A stretch of 64,000 nucleotides of DNA from contig CANQWD010000002.1 of NCBI GenBank assembly GCA_947627465.1, positions 1 through 64,000 on the forward strand, written 5' to 3'. A model generated the notes under the pieces. The model saw nothing but the letters and a program-made list of their open reading frames with translations, ran no database searches and was not told the origin of the DNA. Positions within the stretch are counted from its first letter, which is position 1, and each line of letters begins with the position of its first letter. The DNA comes from an uncultured Clostridia bacterium (lineage in GTDB: Bacteria > Bacillota > Clostridia > Oscillospirales > Ruminococcaceae). The position numbers were made by a program, and so were the translations under genes. Positions 43,486 to 52,896 of the stretch are shown here, piece by piece.

Positions 43486-45468
43486 TTATCCGAAACGAGC
43501 TAAATGCTCTTTCAGCAGAACCGCTTGACTGTCAAGCTCCTCGCTTGCGGCGGCGGAACTCTGCGCCGCTGAGTCTGTTTTCTCAATGACCGTTTCAACC
43601 TCGGCAAGCTTTACCGAGATCTCCGCAAGCATAGTCTTTTGCTCCTCGGATACGTCTGCTATCTCCGATACCGAACCGCTTATCAGATTTGTTTCCCGAA
43701 CGATCTCATCAAGCATTTCGGCTGTCGAGTTTGCCGCGTTGGTGCCGCTTCCGATCGCCCTTACGGTGTTTTCGATAAGCTCCGCTGTGATCTTTGAAGC
43801 CTCGGAGGACTTCGCCGCAAGATTGCGGACTTCCTCCGCGACAACGGCGAAGCCCTTGCCCGCCGCTCCCGCGCGTGCAGCTTCAATAGACGCGTTGAGC
43901 GCCAGAATATTCGTCTGGAACGCTATATCCTCGATAGTGGAATTTATCTTTACTATCTCATCCGCGGAACGCGAAATGCTGTCCATAATTTTTACAAGTT
44001 CCTGCATTTTTTCGTTGCCCGCGCTTACTTCATCGGCGGCTCTGAGCGCTTTTTCCTTAACGTTAAACGCATTCTCCGCCGACTGAGATACTCTGTTGTT
44101 GATGTCGCCGAGATTTTCGGAAACTTCAACGATAAGCCGCGTTTCATCATTGACGGCATGGGCAAGCTCAGCCGCTCCCGCGGAAACGCTGCTTGAGCCG
44201 TCGGATATCTGCTCCGATACCGTGTTAAGCTCCGAAAAGGTGGAATTCATCGCTTCACAGATATGCTTTATAGACTGCTCCATAGCGGTAAATTCCCCGA
44301 CAAACGTAAGAGAACTGTTATATTCAAATCTACCGTCCGCCATATCCGAAAGTATCTTCTCTATACCGTCTATATACGATTTCAACGATTGATTTGTCCT
44401 CATAAGCGCACCGCAGATAGTGCCTATCTCGTCGTTTTCGGATTTGGGATAGTTATGCTCCAAAATACCGTTAGACATTTCCGTGACGATATTCTCTATC
44501 GCTGACAGCGGCTTCAAGCGCTTTGTGAACTTCAGCCAGAAGAACAGACCTCCGCCGAATATTGCAGCAAGAGAAACTATCACCGCAAAAATAACGATAT
44601 TGTTAAGCTTTGACATAGCCTCGTTGTAATCCGCCGCGTAAAGCACCTTCCATCCCGTATCTCCGATCGGGACAACGGGGAAATAACGCTTTTTGCCGTC
44701 ATAGCCCTTTCCCGAAACAACATTTGTGCTTCCGGAAGCCGCGAGAACATCTTTGTAAATAGGCGCGATGTCAACCAACTTCGTAACCTTTTCGGTCTTG
44801 CCGTCCGAGTCCAGTTGATGAGAATAATCCTGATTTTTGGCATGAGCCACTATATTGTCGCTTCCGTCGACTAACACCGCGTAACCGCCCTCATCGGCTT
44901 TCAGTCCTTGACTTACCGAAACCAATTCGTCTATCTCTATATCGAGACCGCACACGCCCAGCACCTCGTTTCCCGACAACAGAGGGCTTGCGACGGTGAT
45001 AACGATCTTTCCCGTAATCGCGTCTATGTATGGGTCGGTAACTATCGTGGCACGGGCGCTTTTGGCGCTTTGATACCAACCGCGCTCCTGTGCGACATAA
45101 TCCTCGGCTACGGGATAAACGCTGCACACCATTCCCACCGTATCGGTCTCCCACGCAAGATATCCGTTCATAATGCTTGCGGACGTGGTGTGAACGACTT
45201 CAAGCATGTGATTTTGAAGCTCCTCTCCGTGAAGCTGCTGTTCCGTGGCAGTCTTAGCGAAATCTTCCGCTATTGTCGTGTGTTTCGTGAACCACGTATC
45301 CATTTTAGCGGATTCCGCCGCTACCGTGTGATACAGATTTGATTTTATCGAGCCTGTGTACCTGATATTAACGTTCACGGAAAAAATAAGGCTGACAACT
45401 ATCAGCGTCAAAGCCAACATTCCCATAGAAGACACCAAAATGCTTGTGAGCAGACTTTTCTTTTTCAT
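43486..45468 (-). CDS. Methyl-accepting chemotaxis protein (Cache)
   Basis: 660 aa. Span 1 (about 12-32), a Cache sensor (about 40-275, with [20 protein letters not shown] in parts and GLDIEIDEL), span 2 (about 285-308), HAMP, a signalling domain with [22 protein letters not shown] in parts and [26 protein letters not shown] precedes the ATG. Divergent from the LytTR regulator gene, sharing its upstream region. Confidence 0.95.
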   Translation of the reverse strand: MKKKSLLTSILVSSMGMLALTLIVVSLIFSVNVNIRYTGSIKSNLYHTVAAESAKMDTWFTKHTTIAEDFAKTATEQQLHGEELQNHMLEVVHTTSASIMNGYLAWETDTVGMVCSVYPVAEDYVAQERGWYQSAKSARATIVTDPYIDAITGKIVITVASPLLSGNEVLGVCGLDIEIDELVSVSQGLKADEGGYAVLVDGSDNIVAHAKNQDYSHQLDSDGKTEKVTKLVDIAPIYKDVLAASGSTNVVSGKGYDGKKRYFPVVPIGDTGWKVLYAADYNEAMSKLNNIVIFAVIVSLAAIFGGGLFFWLKFTKRLKPLSAIENIVTEMSNGILEHNYPKSENDEIGTICGALMRTNQSLKSYIDGIEKILSDMADGRFEYNSSLTFVGEFTAMEQSIKHICEAMNSTFSELNTVSEQISDGSSSVSAGAAELAHAVNDETRLIVEVSENLGDINNRVSQSAENAFNVKEKALRAADEVSAGNEKMQELVKIMDSISRSADEIVKINSTIEDIAFQTNILALNASIEAARAGAAGKGFAVVAEEVRNLAAKSSEASKITAELIENTVRAIGSGTNAANSTAEMLDEIVRETNLISGSVSEIADVSEEQKTMLAEISVKLAEVETVIEKTDSAAQSSAAASEELDSQAVLLKEHLARFG

Positions 45469-45578
45469 AACATATCCTCCGTTATATTGGTTTCAGTTTT
45501 TATGCTATATATCCGCGCATGTGGATTTTCGAAAATAATGCGCTCGAAAAAAACTCCGCAAAGACTCCGCTACATTTA

Positions 45579-45607
45579 ATTTTAACAACACCCGGTTCGT
45601 TTTTCAA
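45579..45607 (-). promoter_or_regulatory. Promoter of the Cache chemoreceptor
   Basis: On the minus strand TTGAAA (45607-45602), 17 bp, TAAAAT (45584-45579). Confidence 0.75.
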
Positions 45608-45648
45608 TATCCGTCACTTAATTGACAAAAAAATCACTTAATCGACAT
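45608..45648. promoter_or_regulatory. Shared tandem-repeat module between divergent chemoreceptor and LytTR genes
   Basis: On the minus strand TCGATTAAG and TCAATTAAG lie 20 bp apart; on the plus strand the copies read TCACTTAATCGACA and TCACTTAATTGACA. The module abuts the chemoreceptor -35 on one side and lies 6 bp from the regulator's -35 (45655) on the other, so one site could control both. Confidence 0.65.
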
Positions 45649-45654
45649 ATAAAC

Positions 45655-45683
45655 TTGACTTGTCCGTCTTCTTGTGCTATAAT
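45655..45683 (+). promoter_or_regulatory. Promoter of the LytTR regulator-kinase genes
   Basis: TTGACT (45655-45660), 17 bp, TATAAT (45678-45683), 32 bp before the TTG start. Confidence 0.85.
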
Positions 45684-45715
45684 ATACTTTGTGAAGAGAA
45701 TGGGGGATACGGAAA

Positions 45716-46453
45716 TTGACTAAAGTAAAACTTGTTTTGTGCGATGATGACAGCGGAGATTTGAAAAAGCTTTGCGAATTATCGGACGAATACATAAACC
45801 AACGCGGTTTATACGGGGAAACGGTATGCTTTTCCATACCCGAGGATGTTCTGAAGTATTCAGAAAACAGCGATGAAAGCGGCGTTACTGTGTATCTTCT
45901 CGATGTTGTAATGCCCGAAACCGACGGCATAGAACTTGACAGAAAAATACGCGGGCACGACAAAAATTCGGCGCTCATCTATATCAGCATGTCGGGGGAA
46001 TATTCGCTGGACGCGTTTTCGGTCCATGCGTTTTCCTATCTGATAAAGCCGTATTCGCGCGAAAAGCTGTTCTCGGAGCTTGACGAATGTCTCAACAGAG
46101 CCGAACTTGCTTCTCGGCGGCTTTCGATAAAAACCGCCGACAGTACGGTCCTCGTTGAGTTATCGGAAATTATCGCGGTGGAATATCTCAATCACAGACT
46201 GATATTTCACCTCGCAAACGGCAGAAAGATCAAACATGCCTACCGCAGAGAACCGTTTGACATTCAAGCGGAGGAGCTTATGCAAACGGGGGTATTTTTA
46301 AAGGTGTCCGCAAGCTATCTTATAAACTGCAGAAACGTTCACGGCGTGAAAGCCGATGAATTCATTATGCGAGACGGTTCCCGATATAAAATAACCCGAA
46401 AATACGCTGACGCGCGGCAGCGGTATATAAACAGTGAAATGTTAAACAAGTGA
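45716..46453 (+). CDS. LytTR family response regulator
   Basis: 245 aa from a TTG with GGGGGA upstream. The receiver domain has DDD (10-12), phospho-acceptor Asp 63 in YLLDVVMPETDG and the KPYS switch region. The LytTR DNA-binding domain (about 140-240) includes IIAVEYLNHRLIFHL, FLKVSASYLINCRNV and GVKADEFIMRDG. These regulators bind paired 9-bp direct repeats. The partner kinase follows 112 bp downstream, after a TGTCTCTG/CAGAGACA hairpin (46491-46521). Confidence 0.93.
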   Translation: MTKVKLVLCDDDSGDLKKLCELSDEYINQRGLYGETVCFSIPEDVLKYSENSDESGVTVYLLDVVMPETDGIELDRKIRGHDKNSALIYISMSGEYSLDAFSVHAFSYLIKPYSREKLFSELDECLNRAELASRRLSIKTADSTVLVELSEIIAVEYLNHRLIFHLANGRKIKHAYRREPFDIQAEELMQTGVFLKVSASYLINCRNVHGVKADEFIMRDGSRYKITRKYADARQRYINSEMLNK

Positions 46454-46565
46454 TGTTTTCTTTATCAAATGATGCACTAAAGTTTTTATTTGTCTCTGCC
46501 CCTTAAAGCAAAACAGAGACACCGGAAAATTTTTTCGCAGATCAGATCAAATGGAGGATAATGTA

Positions 46566-48596
46566 ATGGTTCCTTTTGTGGCGGTTTTTTCCGAGGCGAT
46601 AATTTTCGCCTTGTACATATTTATATGTTTAACGCTTATGAAGCCGCGTTTCTCGCTCAAGACGCGAATTTTGGCATACGGCGGGGTACTGCTCTGTTCG
46701 GGCGGCGCGGTAACTGCGCTTTCGCTTTCGGGGAACGCTATGGAGGCGCTGACGCTGCTGCCGCTTATAGCGTATCTCCCGTTTTCGTTGTGCGTGTATA
46801 TACTCTCCGAGGGCGGCATATTCGAGACCGCCGCGGCGTGCTCGTTGGGCACGCTGGCTTCGCTTATTTTGAAAACGATAAAAAAAATAGAGCTTACGCT
46901 TTCAAATACAGCTGAAGATATCGTCGTTTCGCTTACGATTTTCGCGCTTGCGCTTGGAGCGGCGATCGTCGTGTTTCGATTTATTCGCAAACCTTTCGCT
47001 GTGTGCGCGCGTTCAAATATGAAAAATCGTTTGTTGGTTTTGATCCCCGCCGTAACGGTATTCTTACTTCTGTATGTCAGTCTAGACAACCCGGCGCAGA
47101 TCGCTGTGTTGATAATGACGCTTATCATCGCGGTATCCGTTTTCGCGATCGCGGCGTGTCTTTTGGTTTATTCGGCAAAAGCCGCAGACGCTGACGAAAC
47201 TGAAAAAAAGCTTGTCGAAAGCTTGGCATTGCAGCGTAAAAATTTCGAGCAGATCTCGCGAAGCGTCGACGAGGGACGGCTTTACCGCCACGATATGCGG
47301 CATCATCTGACGGCTCTCGCGGGAATGGCGAAGCAGAACAATTCCGTTGAAATTGTTGAATACATCGAGAAATTAAATAAAACCGCCGAGCTTAGCACTC
47401 CCGAAATGTTCTGCAAAAATCCCGCGTTAAACGCGGTGCTGTCGGAACATATCAACCGCGCGAAAAGTATCGGCTGCCGAACGGAATACAAAATTTATCT
47501 GCCCGAGGAACTGCCGTTCGAGCTGCCCGACGTTTGCGTAATTTTGTCAAATGCGCTTGAAAACGCGCTGAACGCCTGCGAAAAATGCCCTGAGGATAAG
47601 CGTTATATCGAACTGCTGGCGAACTTCTCGGACGACTGCAAACTGAAAGTATCCATTAAAAATTCCTGTGCTGAAACCGTGAATATCGACGCGGACGGTC
47701 TGCCCGTTGTCGGAAAAAGGACGGATGGTCACGGCATAGGGCTTCGCGGCGTGAAAAAAGTCGTTGAAACATACAACGGCTTTATATGCTGCACGTGTGA
47801 AAACGGCGAATTTCTGTTCTGCGCCGAAATCTTCGACACGAGCGAAAGCGGCTCGACAAACAAAGGCGGCTCTGTGCAAGTTCGCAAGCGTTCAAAGGCG
47901 CTGCCCGCGGTTTTGACGCTGCTTATCTGCGCGGTCGGTCTGCTGAATTTATCTCCCCCAACGGCAAACGCGCTGTCCGAAACATTTTCGATAAACATAA
48001 AGACTTTAAGCTACGGCTGGAACGACAACGCTGCATTCCGCACGACATATCCCGAGTTTACGGGCGACAATGCCGACAAGCTCAACCAAGCCGCGGATGA
48101 TTTCATCAATGAAGCAAGAGAAGTTTTCCAACAGTACACTCTCCAAAAATACGAGGGATATGTCGCCGAGGACGGCGGATACCGTATCAACAGGAACGAC
48201 AAAAAATACCTGTCGGCAAGGTTCTACGCGACGATAAATATGGGCGGCTCAATGGATTACAGCCGCTGCGTGACGTTCGACAAACAGAACGGCAAGGAAG
48301 TCGCCCTATCAGATCTGTTCGACGAGGATTACGATTATATCGGCGGGATAAGCGCGGAGGTTATCCGTCAAATGGAAGAACGCAATCAATACGACGAGAG
48401 TAAACCTTACTTTATTCCCGGTGGTATGTGGAGCGACGACGAGTGCTTCAAGGAAATTTCTCCCGATCAGGAATTTTATCTGACCTCGTTCGGTCAATTG
48501 GTTATAGTTTTCGACGAGTACACGGTCGCGGCGGGAAACGTGGGCGCACCCGAATTTATAATGCCCGCCGAGATATTTTATGACAACACATATTGA
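46566..48596 (+). CDS. GHKL histidine kinase fused to an extracytoplasmic DUF3298/RsiV-like domain
   Basis: 676 aa from ATG at 46566, set by GGAGG (46553-46557). Six or so N-terminal spans (about 5-205), then an AgrC-like kinase: phospho-His in LYRHDMRHHLTAL (about 241), N-box ILSNALENALNACE (about 327) and G-box GHGIGLRGVKKVVE (about 390). A further span (about 445-467) leads to a C-terminal domain (about 475-676) with YPEFTGDNADKLNQAADDFI, RFYATINMGGS, VALSDLFDEDYDYI and EFYLTSFGQLVIVFDEY, the DUF4163/DUF3298 pattern of RsiV and PdaC. In RsiV that domain binds lysozyme. A kinase carrying it after the catalytic part is unusual; it would place a sensor outside the cell. Confidence 0.85.
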   Translation: MVPFVAVFSEAIIFALYIFICLTLMKPRFSLKTRILAYGGVLLCSGGAVTALSLSGNAMEALTLLPLIAYLPFSLCVYILSEGGIFETAAACSLGTLASLILKTIKKIELTLSNTAEDIVVSLTIFALALGAAIVVFRFIRKPFAVCARSNMKNRLLVLIPAVTVFLLLYVSLDNPAQIAVLIMTLIIAVSVFAIAACLLVYSAKAADADETEKKLVESLALQRKNFEQISRSVDEGRLYRHDMRHHLTALAGMAKQNNSVEIVEYIEKLNKTAELSTPEMFCKNPALNAVLSEHINRAKSIGCRTEYKIYLPEELPFELPDVCVILSNALENALNACEKCPEDKRYIELLANFSDDCKLKVSIKNSCAETVNIDADGLPVVGKRTDGHGIGLRGVKKVVETYNGFICCTCENGEFLFCAEIFDTSESGSTNKGGSVQVRKRSKALPAVLTLLICAVGLLNLSPPTANALSETFSINIKTLSYGWNDNAAFRTTYPEFTGDNADKLNQAADDFINEAREVFQQYTLQKYEGYVAEDGGYRINRNDKKYLSARFYATINMGGSMDYSRCVTFDKQNGKEVALSDLFDEDYDYIGGISAEVIRQMEERNQYDESKPYFIPGGMWSDDECFKEISPDQEFYLTSFGQLVIVFDEYTVAAGNVGAPEFIMPAEIFYDNTY

Positions 48597-48720
48597 TACG
48601 GATTTTTGATCAACGTATAGACTAACATTTGTGTTATTGTATGGCATTGGGATTTAGTTTTTGTCTGCACTTTGACCGTAAATTAGTATTATACTCGAAA
48701 TCTCCGTTTACTATAAAATA

Positions 48721-48804
48721 AGGGCACCTCTAGAAAACTGTTTAAAAAGCAAAAACGGCGTATTCCGCGTGTTTTTGTTTAAACAAGGATTTTAGAAGCG
48801 CCCT
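48721..48804. repeat. Family-2 repeat, long copy
   Basis: AGGGCACCTCTAGAAAACTG and GGATTTTAGAAGCGCCCT face each other across a GTTTAAA...TTTAAAC inner stem. The 84-bp palindromic unit shares ends with 25602-25651. It lies in the 227-bp gap between converging genes. Confidence 0.7.
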
Positions 48805-48823
48805 ATATGGAATATTTTGACTT

Positions 48824-49390
48824 TTAAAGGCGTTTTTGAATTTTTCTGACTATACTCTTTGGCAGTTCTTTTTTATTCGCGGCATTCGCGCAGACGATTT
48901 TCCCTATCGGCTTTATACCCGCCGTTTTAAAAAATTCGTCCATATTGCGTATCGCTCCTCGGCTTTGCCCGAATATCCAAGAAAATGGGGCAGGGGTATT
49001 GCAGGATATCAAAAGCATATATTTTTTGCCCGAAAGCCGCGGCTTCGGAAAGGTAGACGTTTCCTCCATCGCCGTTCCCAGTAACCTATCGAACATATTT
49101 TTAACAGCGGCGGGAACGTTCGCCCAATAAACGGGCGCGGCAAGAATGACAGTATCGCACTCATGCAGTGATTTTTCTATTTCACGAATATCGTCGTTTT
49201 GAACGCAGCGTCGCGTATTTATACAAACGCGGCAACCCGTACAAAAGGCGATATTCTTTTTGTATAAATCTATCTTGGTAACTTCGCAGCCGGCTCTCTC
49301 GGCTTTTTTTATGGCGCAGTCAAGCATTTTCGCCGTTGTTCCGTCAAAGTGAGGACCGCCTAAAATGGCGAGCACTTTTCTTTTATTCAT
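48824..49390 (-). CDS. Iron-sulfur flavoprotein (NADPH-dependent FMN reductase fold)
   Basis: 188 aa from ATG at 49390, chosen because GGAGG lies 6 nt upstream. The flavodoxin-like core has LAILGGPHFDGTTAKML and TVILAAPVYWANVPAAVKNMFDR. CTGCRVCINTRRC fits C-x2-C-x2-C-x5-C, the compact [4Fe-4S] motif of iron-sulfur flavoproteins known from methanogens and clostridia. It would move electrons between ferredoxin and small acceptors. Downstream of EFR1 and TetR genes. Confidence 0.87.
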   Translation of the reverse strand: MNKRKVLAILGGPHFDGTTAKMLDCAIKKAERAGCEVTKIDLYKKNIAFCTGCRVCINTRRCVQNDDIREIEKSLHECDTVILAAPVYWANVPAAVKNMFDRLLGTAMEETSTFPKPRLSGKKYMLLISCNTPAPFSWIFGQSRGAIRNMDEFFKTAGIKPIGKIVCANAANKKELPKSIVRKIQKRL

Positions 49391-49403
49391 CGTTACCTCC
49401 AAA

Positions 49404-50165
49404 TCATTTAACTTGTTCGCCGAACTTGTATTGAACCAAAACTTCCTTGCCTATTATCGTGATAGCCTTTTTCGGGCAATTTGACATACACCGATAGCAC
49501 ATCGTACATTTGCCGCCCGAAACAGCCTTGCCGTTTTCGTTTAGCTTGATATTCTTCATAGGGCAATGCCGTACACACTCTCCGCAGCCCACGCATTTAT
49601 CACCGTCTATTTTGGGATTTTTAGTGTAGTCTTTGGTCTTGCCGTAAAACCACAGCCTTTGTCCGAAAAGCCCCGCGATATGATAAAAGAAATTCAAGCC
49701 CTCGCGCGGCGGTCTGCCGTTTCGCATTTTTTCGACCGCGCCGTCGATTTTACGAACCGCCGCCGATATTATCTCACGGTTCTTTTCGGGCGGCTTTTTA
49801 AGCAATGAAACGTCGCCGATGCAGTCGGGCATTTTCAAATGCAGACCGCCTATAACGTTCGCTCCGAACTTTTTCAAGATCCGCGCCGAACACCCCGCGC
49901 CGTCTCCGCTGAACATTCCCATTGTCGCGATTATAAACACGTTTTTTCCACGCCAAAGAGCCGCGTTTTGAGTGATAAAATCCCGCATTATAACAGGCAG
50001 ATTGCTGTAATAGATCGGATATCCCAGCACGATATTCCTATCCTCTTTGAGCGCCTTTGCCGCGCCCTTGTCCTCAACGGAAAACACCTTGCCGCCCGAC
50101 TTTTCCGTAAATCGCGTAACGCAAAATTCGGTATTTCCCGTACCGCTGAAATAAATTCCCGTCAT
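49404..50165 (-). CDS. EFR1-type flavodoxin-ferredoxin fusion
   Basis: 253 aa from ATG at 50165; GGAGG (50173-50177) supports it over the longer frame from 50189. N-terminal flavodoxin-like domain (TGIYFSGTGNTEFCV, NIVLGYPIYYSNLP) and two C-terminal clusters, CVGCGECVRHCP and CTMCYRCMSNCP, for two [4Fe-4S]. EFR1 proteins are clostridial electron carriers of undefined partner. Transcribed from the TetR gene and followed 13 bp later by the iron-sulfur flavoprotein. Confidence 0.93.
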   Translation of the reverse strand: MTGIYFSGTGNTEFCVTRFTEKSGGKVFSVEDKGAAKALKEDRNIVLGYPIYYSNLPVIMRDFITQNAALWRGKNVFIIATMGMFSGDGAGCSARILKKFGANVIGGLHLKMPDCIGDVSLLKKPPEKNREIISAAVRKIDGAVEKMRNGRPPREGLNFFYHIAGLFGQRLWFYGKTKDYTKNPKIDGDKCVGCGECVRHCPMKNIKLNENGKAVSGGKCTMCYRCMSNCPKKAITIIGKEVLVQYKFGEQVK

Positions 50166-50189
50166 ACTTGTTCCTCCGTTGATTGCCAT

Positions 50190-50822
50190 TCAATTGCCAA
50201 GCGATTTTTCGTTATCTTCGTTTTTGGCAACAGAACGGTACAGCATATTAAAACCGTGCTCTAAAAACTCGTCTTTGGTAAGCCCCATGGCTGTTTTTAT
50301 ATAATCTTCTTTGCTGTCGGCGAGTTTGATAAGCCCCGACATCATTCCCCAAAATCCGAAAATCGTGGACATAATTTCCAAATCTCCGCGAAAATCCCCG
50401 TTTTTTATCCCCGAAAGCACGAATTCCGTCATTTTTTCGTTTATCTTCTCTCCCACCCGATAGGTTTCTTTTTCTTCAATGTTGATTTTGTCCAGCGAGG
50501 TTTCAAAATAAAAAGGATACTCCTTTTGATATTTCACCAGCTCTCGGCAAATACTGTCGTAACGCGCTTTTGTCGTTTCCTGTTGTTCCAACGCCGAGGA
50601 CAGGCAGCCGTACAGCTTCTCAATACTTTTCAGCGTCAGCAGACCGACAATTTCCTCTTTATTTTTAAAATACACATAAAGTGTTGCCTTGCTGTAGCCC
50701 GATCTTTCGGCAATATCGTCCATAGACGCTGCCTCGACGCCCTTTTCCGTAAACAGATCGTTGGCGGCGGCGGCAATTCTCTCCCTATGTACGCTTAACG
50801 GTTCCTTTTTTCGGCGCGCCAT
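50190..50822 (-). CDS. TetR family regulator
   Basis: 210 aa. HTH: RIAAAANDLFTEKGVEAASMDDIAERSGYSKATLYVYFKNKEEI in parts. The C-terminal ligand domain is helical with no recognisable ligand motif. It heads the EFR1/flavoprotein unit, and a palindrome upstream probably lets it repress all three genes. Confidence 0.93.
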   Translation of the reverse strand: MARRKKEPLSVHRERIAAAANDLFTEKGVEAASMDDIAERSGYSKATLYVYFKNKEEIVGLLTLKSIEKLYGCLSSALEQQETTKARYDSICRELVKYQKEYPFYFETSLDKINIEEKETYRVGEKINEKMTEFVLSGIKNGDFRGDLEIMSTIFGFWGMMSGLIKLADSKEDYIKTAMGLTKDEFLEHGFNMLYRSVAKNEDNEKSLGN

Positions 50823-50843
50823 AATTTTCTCCTTATCAAAAAT

Positions 50844-50864
50844 AATTAAACTTAGAGTTTAATT
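50844..50864. promoter_or_regulatory. Palindromic operator, probably for the TetR regulator
   Basis: AATTAAACT (50844-50852), TAG, AGTTTAATT (50856-50864): perfect 9-bp arms 22 bp upstream of the TetR start codon, where a repressor would block transcription. Confidence 0.75.
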
Positions 50865-50977
50865 ATAAACCGTTTGCGGTGAAATGTCAAGACAAAATCG
50901 AAATTTTCATACAATTTTCAAAAATAAGGTACAAAGTCAAAACTTCATACCTCAAAACAGAATATTCCACATATAAA

Positions 50978-51008
50978 GTATTCCCCCCGCCTTCGGCGGG
51001 GGGAATAC
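50978..51008. terminator. Perfect 14-bp hairpin
   Basis: GTATTCCCCCCGCC (50978-50991), loop TTC, GGCGGGGGGAATAC (50995-51008). No T-run on either strand; it may end metK transcription or be part of the repeat-rich gap. Confidence 0.6.
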
Positions 51009-51012
51009 GAAA

Positions 51013-51268
51013 TTAAGGCTATACCGCACAAAGATTGGTCTGTCGGTCAGCCCCTCTGTCGCTCCGCGACACCTCCCCCGCAGGGGGAGACCACGTTCGA
51101 TTGCGCCGCAGATTTTTCGTCAGATTGTACAAAGTGAGAGAGTTGACCGATGGTCAACCCGCGCAAGGCTGACGCCTTGCAAGCGAACTTTGTGCAAGAT
51201 GACGGAAAAGATGCAAGCAAGCGGACGGCAAAGCACGAAGTGCGGTCTTTGTGCGGTGTAGCCTTAAA
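51013..51268. repeat. Family-1 repeat, divergent long copy C
   Basis: About 256 bp with ends TTAAGGCTATACCGCACAAAG (in two parts TTAAGGCTATA, CCGCACAAAG) and GTGCGGTGTAGCCTTAA. It shares with copies D and E the segments CAGATTTTTCGTCAGATTGT and GATGCAAGCAAGCGGACGGC. The changed base in both ends (GCAAC to GCTAT; GTTGC to GTAGC) is compensatory, keeping the stem. Confidence 0.8.
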
Positions 51269-51309
51269 AACGGTTTAATCGGTACATTCCTCATACCGTA
51301 TTCACGCGT

Positions 51310-52482
51310 TTAAAGGTACTTTTTCAGATCTTCGACGCGATCGGTCTTTTCCCAAGCAACGTTCAGATCCTCTCTGCCCATGTGACCGTAAGCCGCAACC
51401 TGCTTGAACTGCGGTTTTCTCAAATCAAGCGTCTTGATTATCGCGGAGGGGCGCAGGTCAAACTCTTTAACGACCGCCTCGGCGATCTTCTCGTCCGCGA
51501 TCTTCCCCGTGCCGAATGTATCAACCATTACCGAAACGGGCTTTGCCACGCCGATAGCGTAAGCGAGCTGAATTTCCGCGCGCTCCGCGAGACCCGCCGC
51601 AACGATATTTTTCGCTACGTAACGCGCCATATATGCCGCCGAGCGGTCTACCTTTGTCGGATCCTTTCCCGAGAACGCGCCGCCGCCGTGCCGCGAATAG
51701 CCGCCGTATGTATCAACGATTATCTTTCTGCCGGTAAGTCCGCTGTCGCCCATAGGACCGCCGATAACGAAACGTCCGGTGGGGTTTACGAAATATTTTG
51801 TGTTCTCGTCGAGAAGTTCGGCGGGGATAGTCGTCTTGATGACTTTTTCGATAATATCCGCGCGTATCTGCTCCAAAGAAGCGGAAGCGAGGTGCTGAGA
51901 CGATACTACTACGGTATCAACGCGGACAGGCTTGTTGTCGTCGTATTCAACGGTGACCTGTGTTTTGCCGTCGGGGAGCAGATACGGAATAGTTCCGTTC
52001 TTACGCACTTCCGTAAGCTTTTTTGCAAGCTTGTGGGCAAGACTTATCGGCATGGGCATAAGCTCGGGAGTTTCGCTGCACGCGAACCCGAACATCATAC
52101 CTTGGTCGCCAGCGCCCGTGTCGTTCTCGTTCTGATCGCGACCCTCGAGAGCGTTGTTAACGCCCATTGCGATATCGGGCGACTGCTCGTCCAATGAAAC
52201 AAGCACCGCGCAGCCGTCCGCGTCGAAGCCGTACTCGCTCGACGTGTAGCCGATATCGCGGACAGTTTTGCGGACTATCCCGGGAATATCGACATACGCC
52301 GAAGTTGATATCTCGCCCATAACCGTCACCATACCCGTAGTGGTAACGGTCTCGCAGGCAACTCTGCCCATAGGGTCTTGCTCGAGTATCGCGTCAAGTA
52401 TCGCGTCCGAAATATTGTCGCAGATCTTGTCGGGGTGACCCTCGGTAACGCTTTCCGATGTAAATAATTTTTTGTTTTCCAT
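51310..52482 (-). CDS. metK: S-adenosylmethionine synthetase
   Basis: 390 aa. Motifs: [20 protein letters not shown] in parts, the ATP loop [12 protein letters not shown] and the second loop [19 protein letters not shown]. It makes SAM from methionine and ATP. AAAGGAAA precedes the ATG. It is controlled by the SAM-I riboswitch in its leader, so SAM shuts off its own synthesis. Confidence 0.97.
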   Translation of the reverse strand: MENKKLFTSESVTEGHPDKICDNISDAILDAILEQDPMGRVACETVTTTGMVTVMGEISTSAYVDIPGIVRKTVRDIGYTSSEYGFDADGCAVLVSLDEQSPDIAMGVNNALEGRDQNENDTGAGDQGMMFGFACSETPELMPMPISLAHKLAKKLTEVRKNGTIPYLLPDGKTQVTVEYDDNKPVRVDTVVVSSQHLASASLEQIRADIIEKVIKTTIPAELLDENTKYFVNPTGRFVIGGPMGDSGLTGRKIIVDTYGGYSRHGGGAFSGKDPTKVDRSAAYMARYVAKNIVAAGLAERAEIQLAYAIGVAKPVSVMVDTFGTGKIADEKIAEAVVKEFDLRPSAIIKTLDLRKPQFKQVAAYGHMGREDLNVAWEKTDRVEDLKKYL

Positions 52483-52523
52483 TGTACATTTCCTTTCTTA
52501 CAATAAAACCAAAGTAAATATAC

Positions 52524-52550
52524 AAAATGCTCGCTTCATAAGGAGCGAGC
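52524..52550 (-). terminator. Riboswitch-controlled terminator of metK
   Basis: On the minus strand GCTCGCT, loop CCTTATGA, AGCGAGC, then ATTTTGT. Its 5' arm and loop contain CTCCTTAT, complementary to ATAAGGAG at the 3' end of the aptamer, giving the antiterminator. Confidence 0.88.
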
Positions 52551-52570
52551 AGTTAAAAATCTTCCGTTCA

Positions 52571-52775
52571 CTCCTTATCTCTCGGTGGATTTTAAAAATC
52601 CCCGCAGGACGTAGCACCTTGTCGATTTCATATCAAAACCGACAGGTTGCCGGACTTCATAGGGACCAGTCCCCTCGCGAATTTCCTTTCGGAAATTCGC
52701 TTTCACATTTTCCTTTGGGAAAATGCGCCGCTCTCCGCCAAACGGCAAGATCGCGCCGAAGTCACTCTTGATAAG
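52571..52775 (-). ncRNA. SAM-I (S-box) riboswitch
   Basis: The minus strand begins CTTATCAAGAG (52775-52765) and ends AGAGATAAGGAG (P1 helix). Inside are GGGACTGGTCCC, CCGGCAACC with TGTCGG, GAAATCGACA and GGTGCTACGTCCTGC, all in the S-box order. SAM binding holds P1 and frees the downstream terminator. Confidence 0.95.
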
Positions 52776-52791
52776 GCATTTTGTATATTAC

Positions 52792-52820
52792 AGTATAGCA
52801 CATTACTCTCGGCTTGTCAA
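52792..52820 (-). promoter_or_regulatory. Promoter of metK
   Basis: On the minus strand TTGACA (52820-52815), 17 bp, TATACT (52797-52792), 17 bp before the riboswitch. Confidence 0.88.
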
Positions 52821-52896
52821 GGGGTTTTTAAAAAAAATGTCGAGACCTCGTTAAAACCGCGCTTATGCTCATTATAGAGCTTGTTTATTATCCCAC

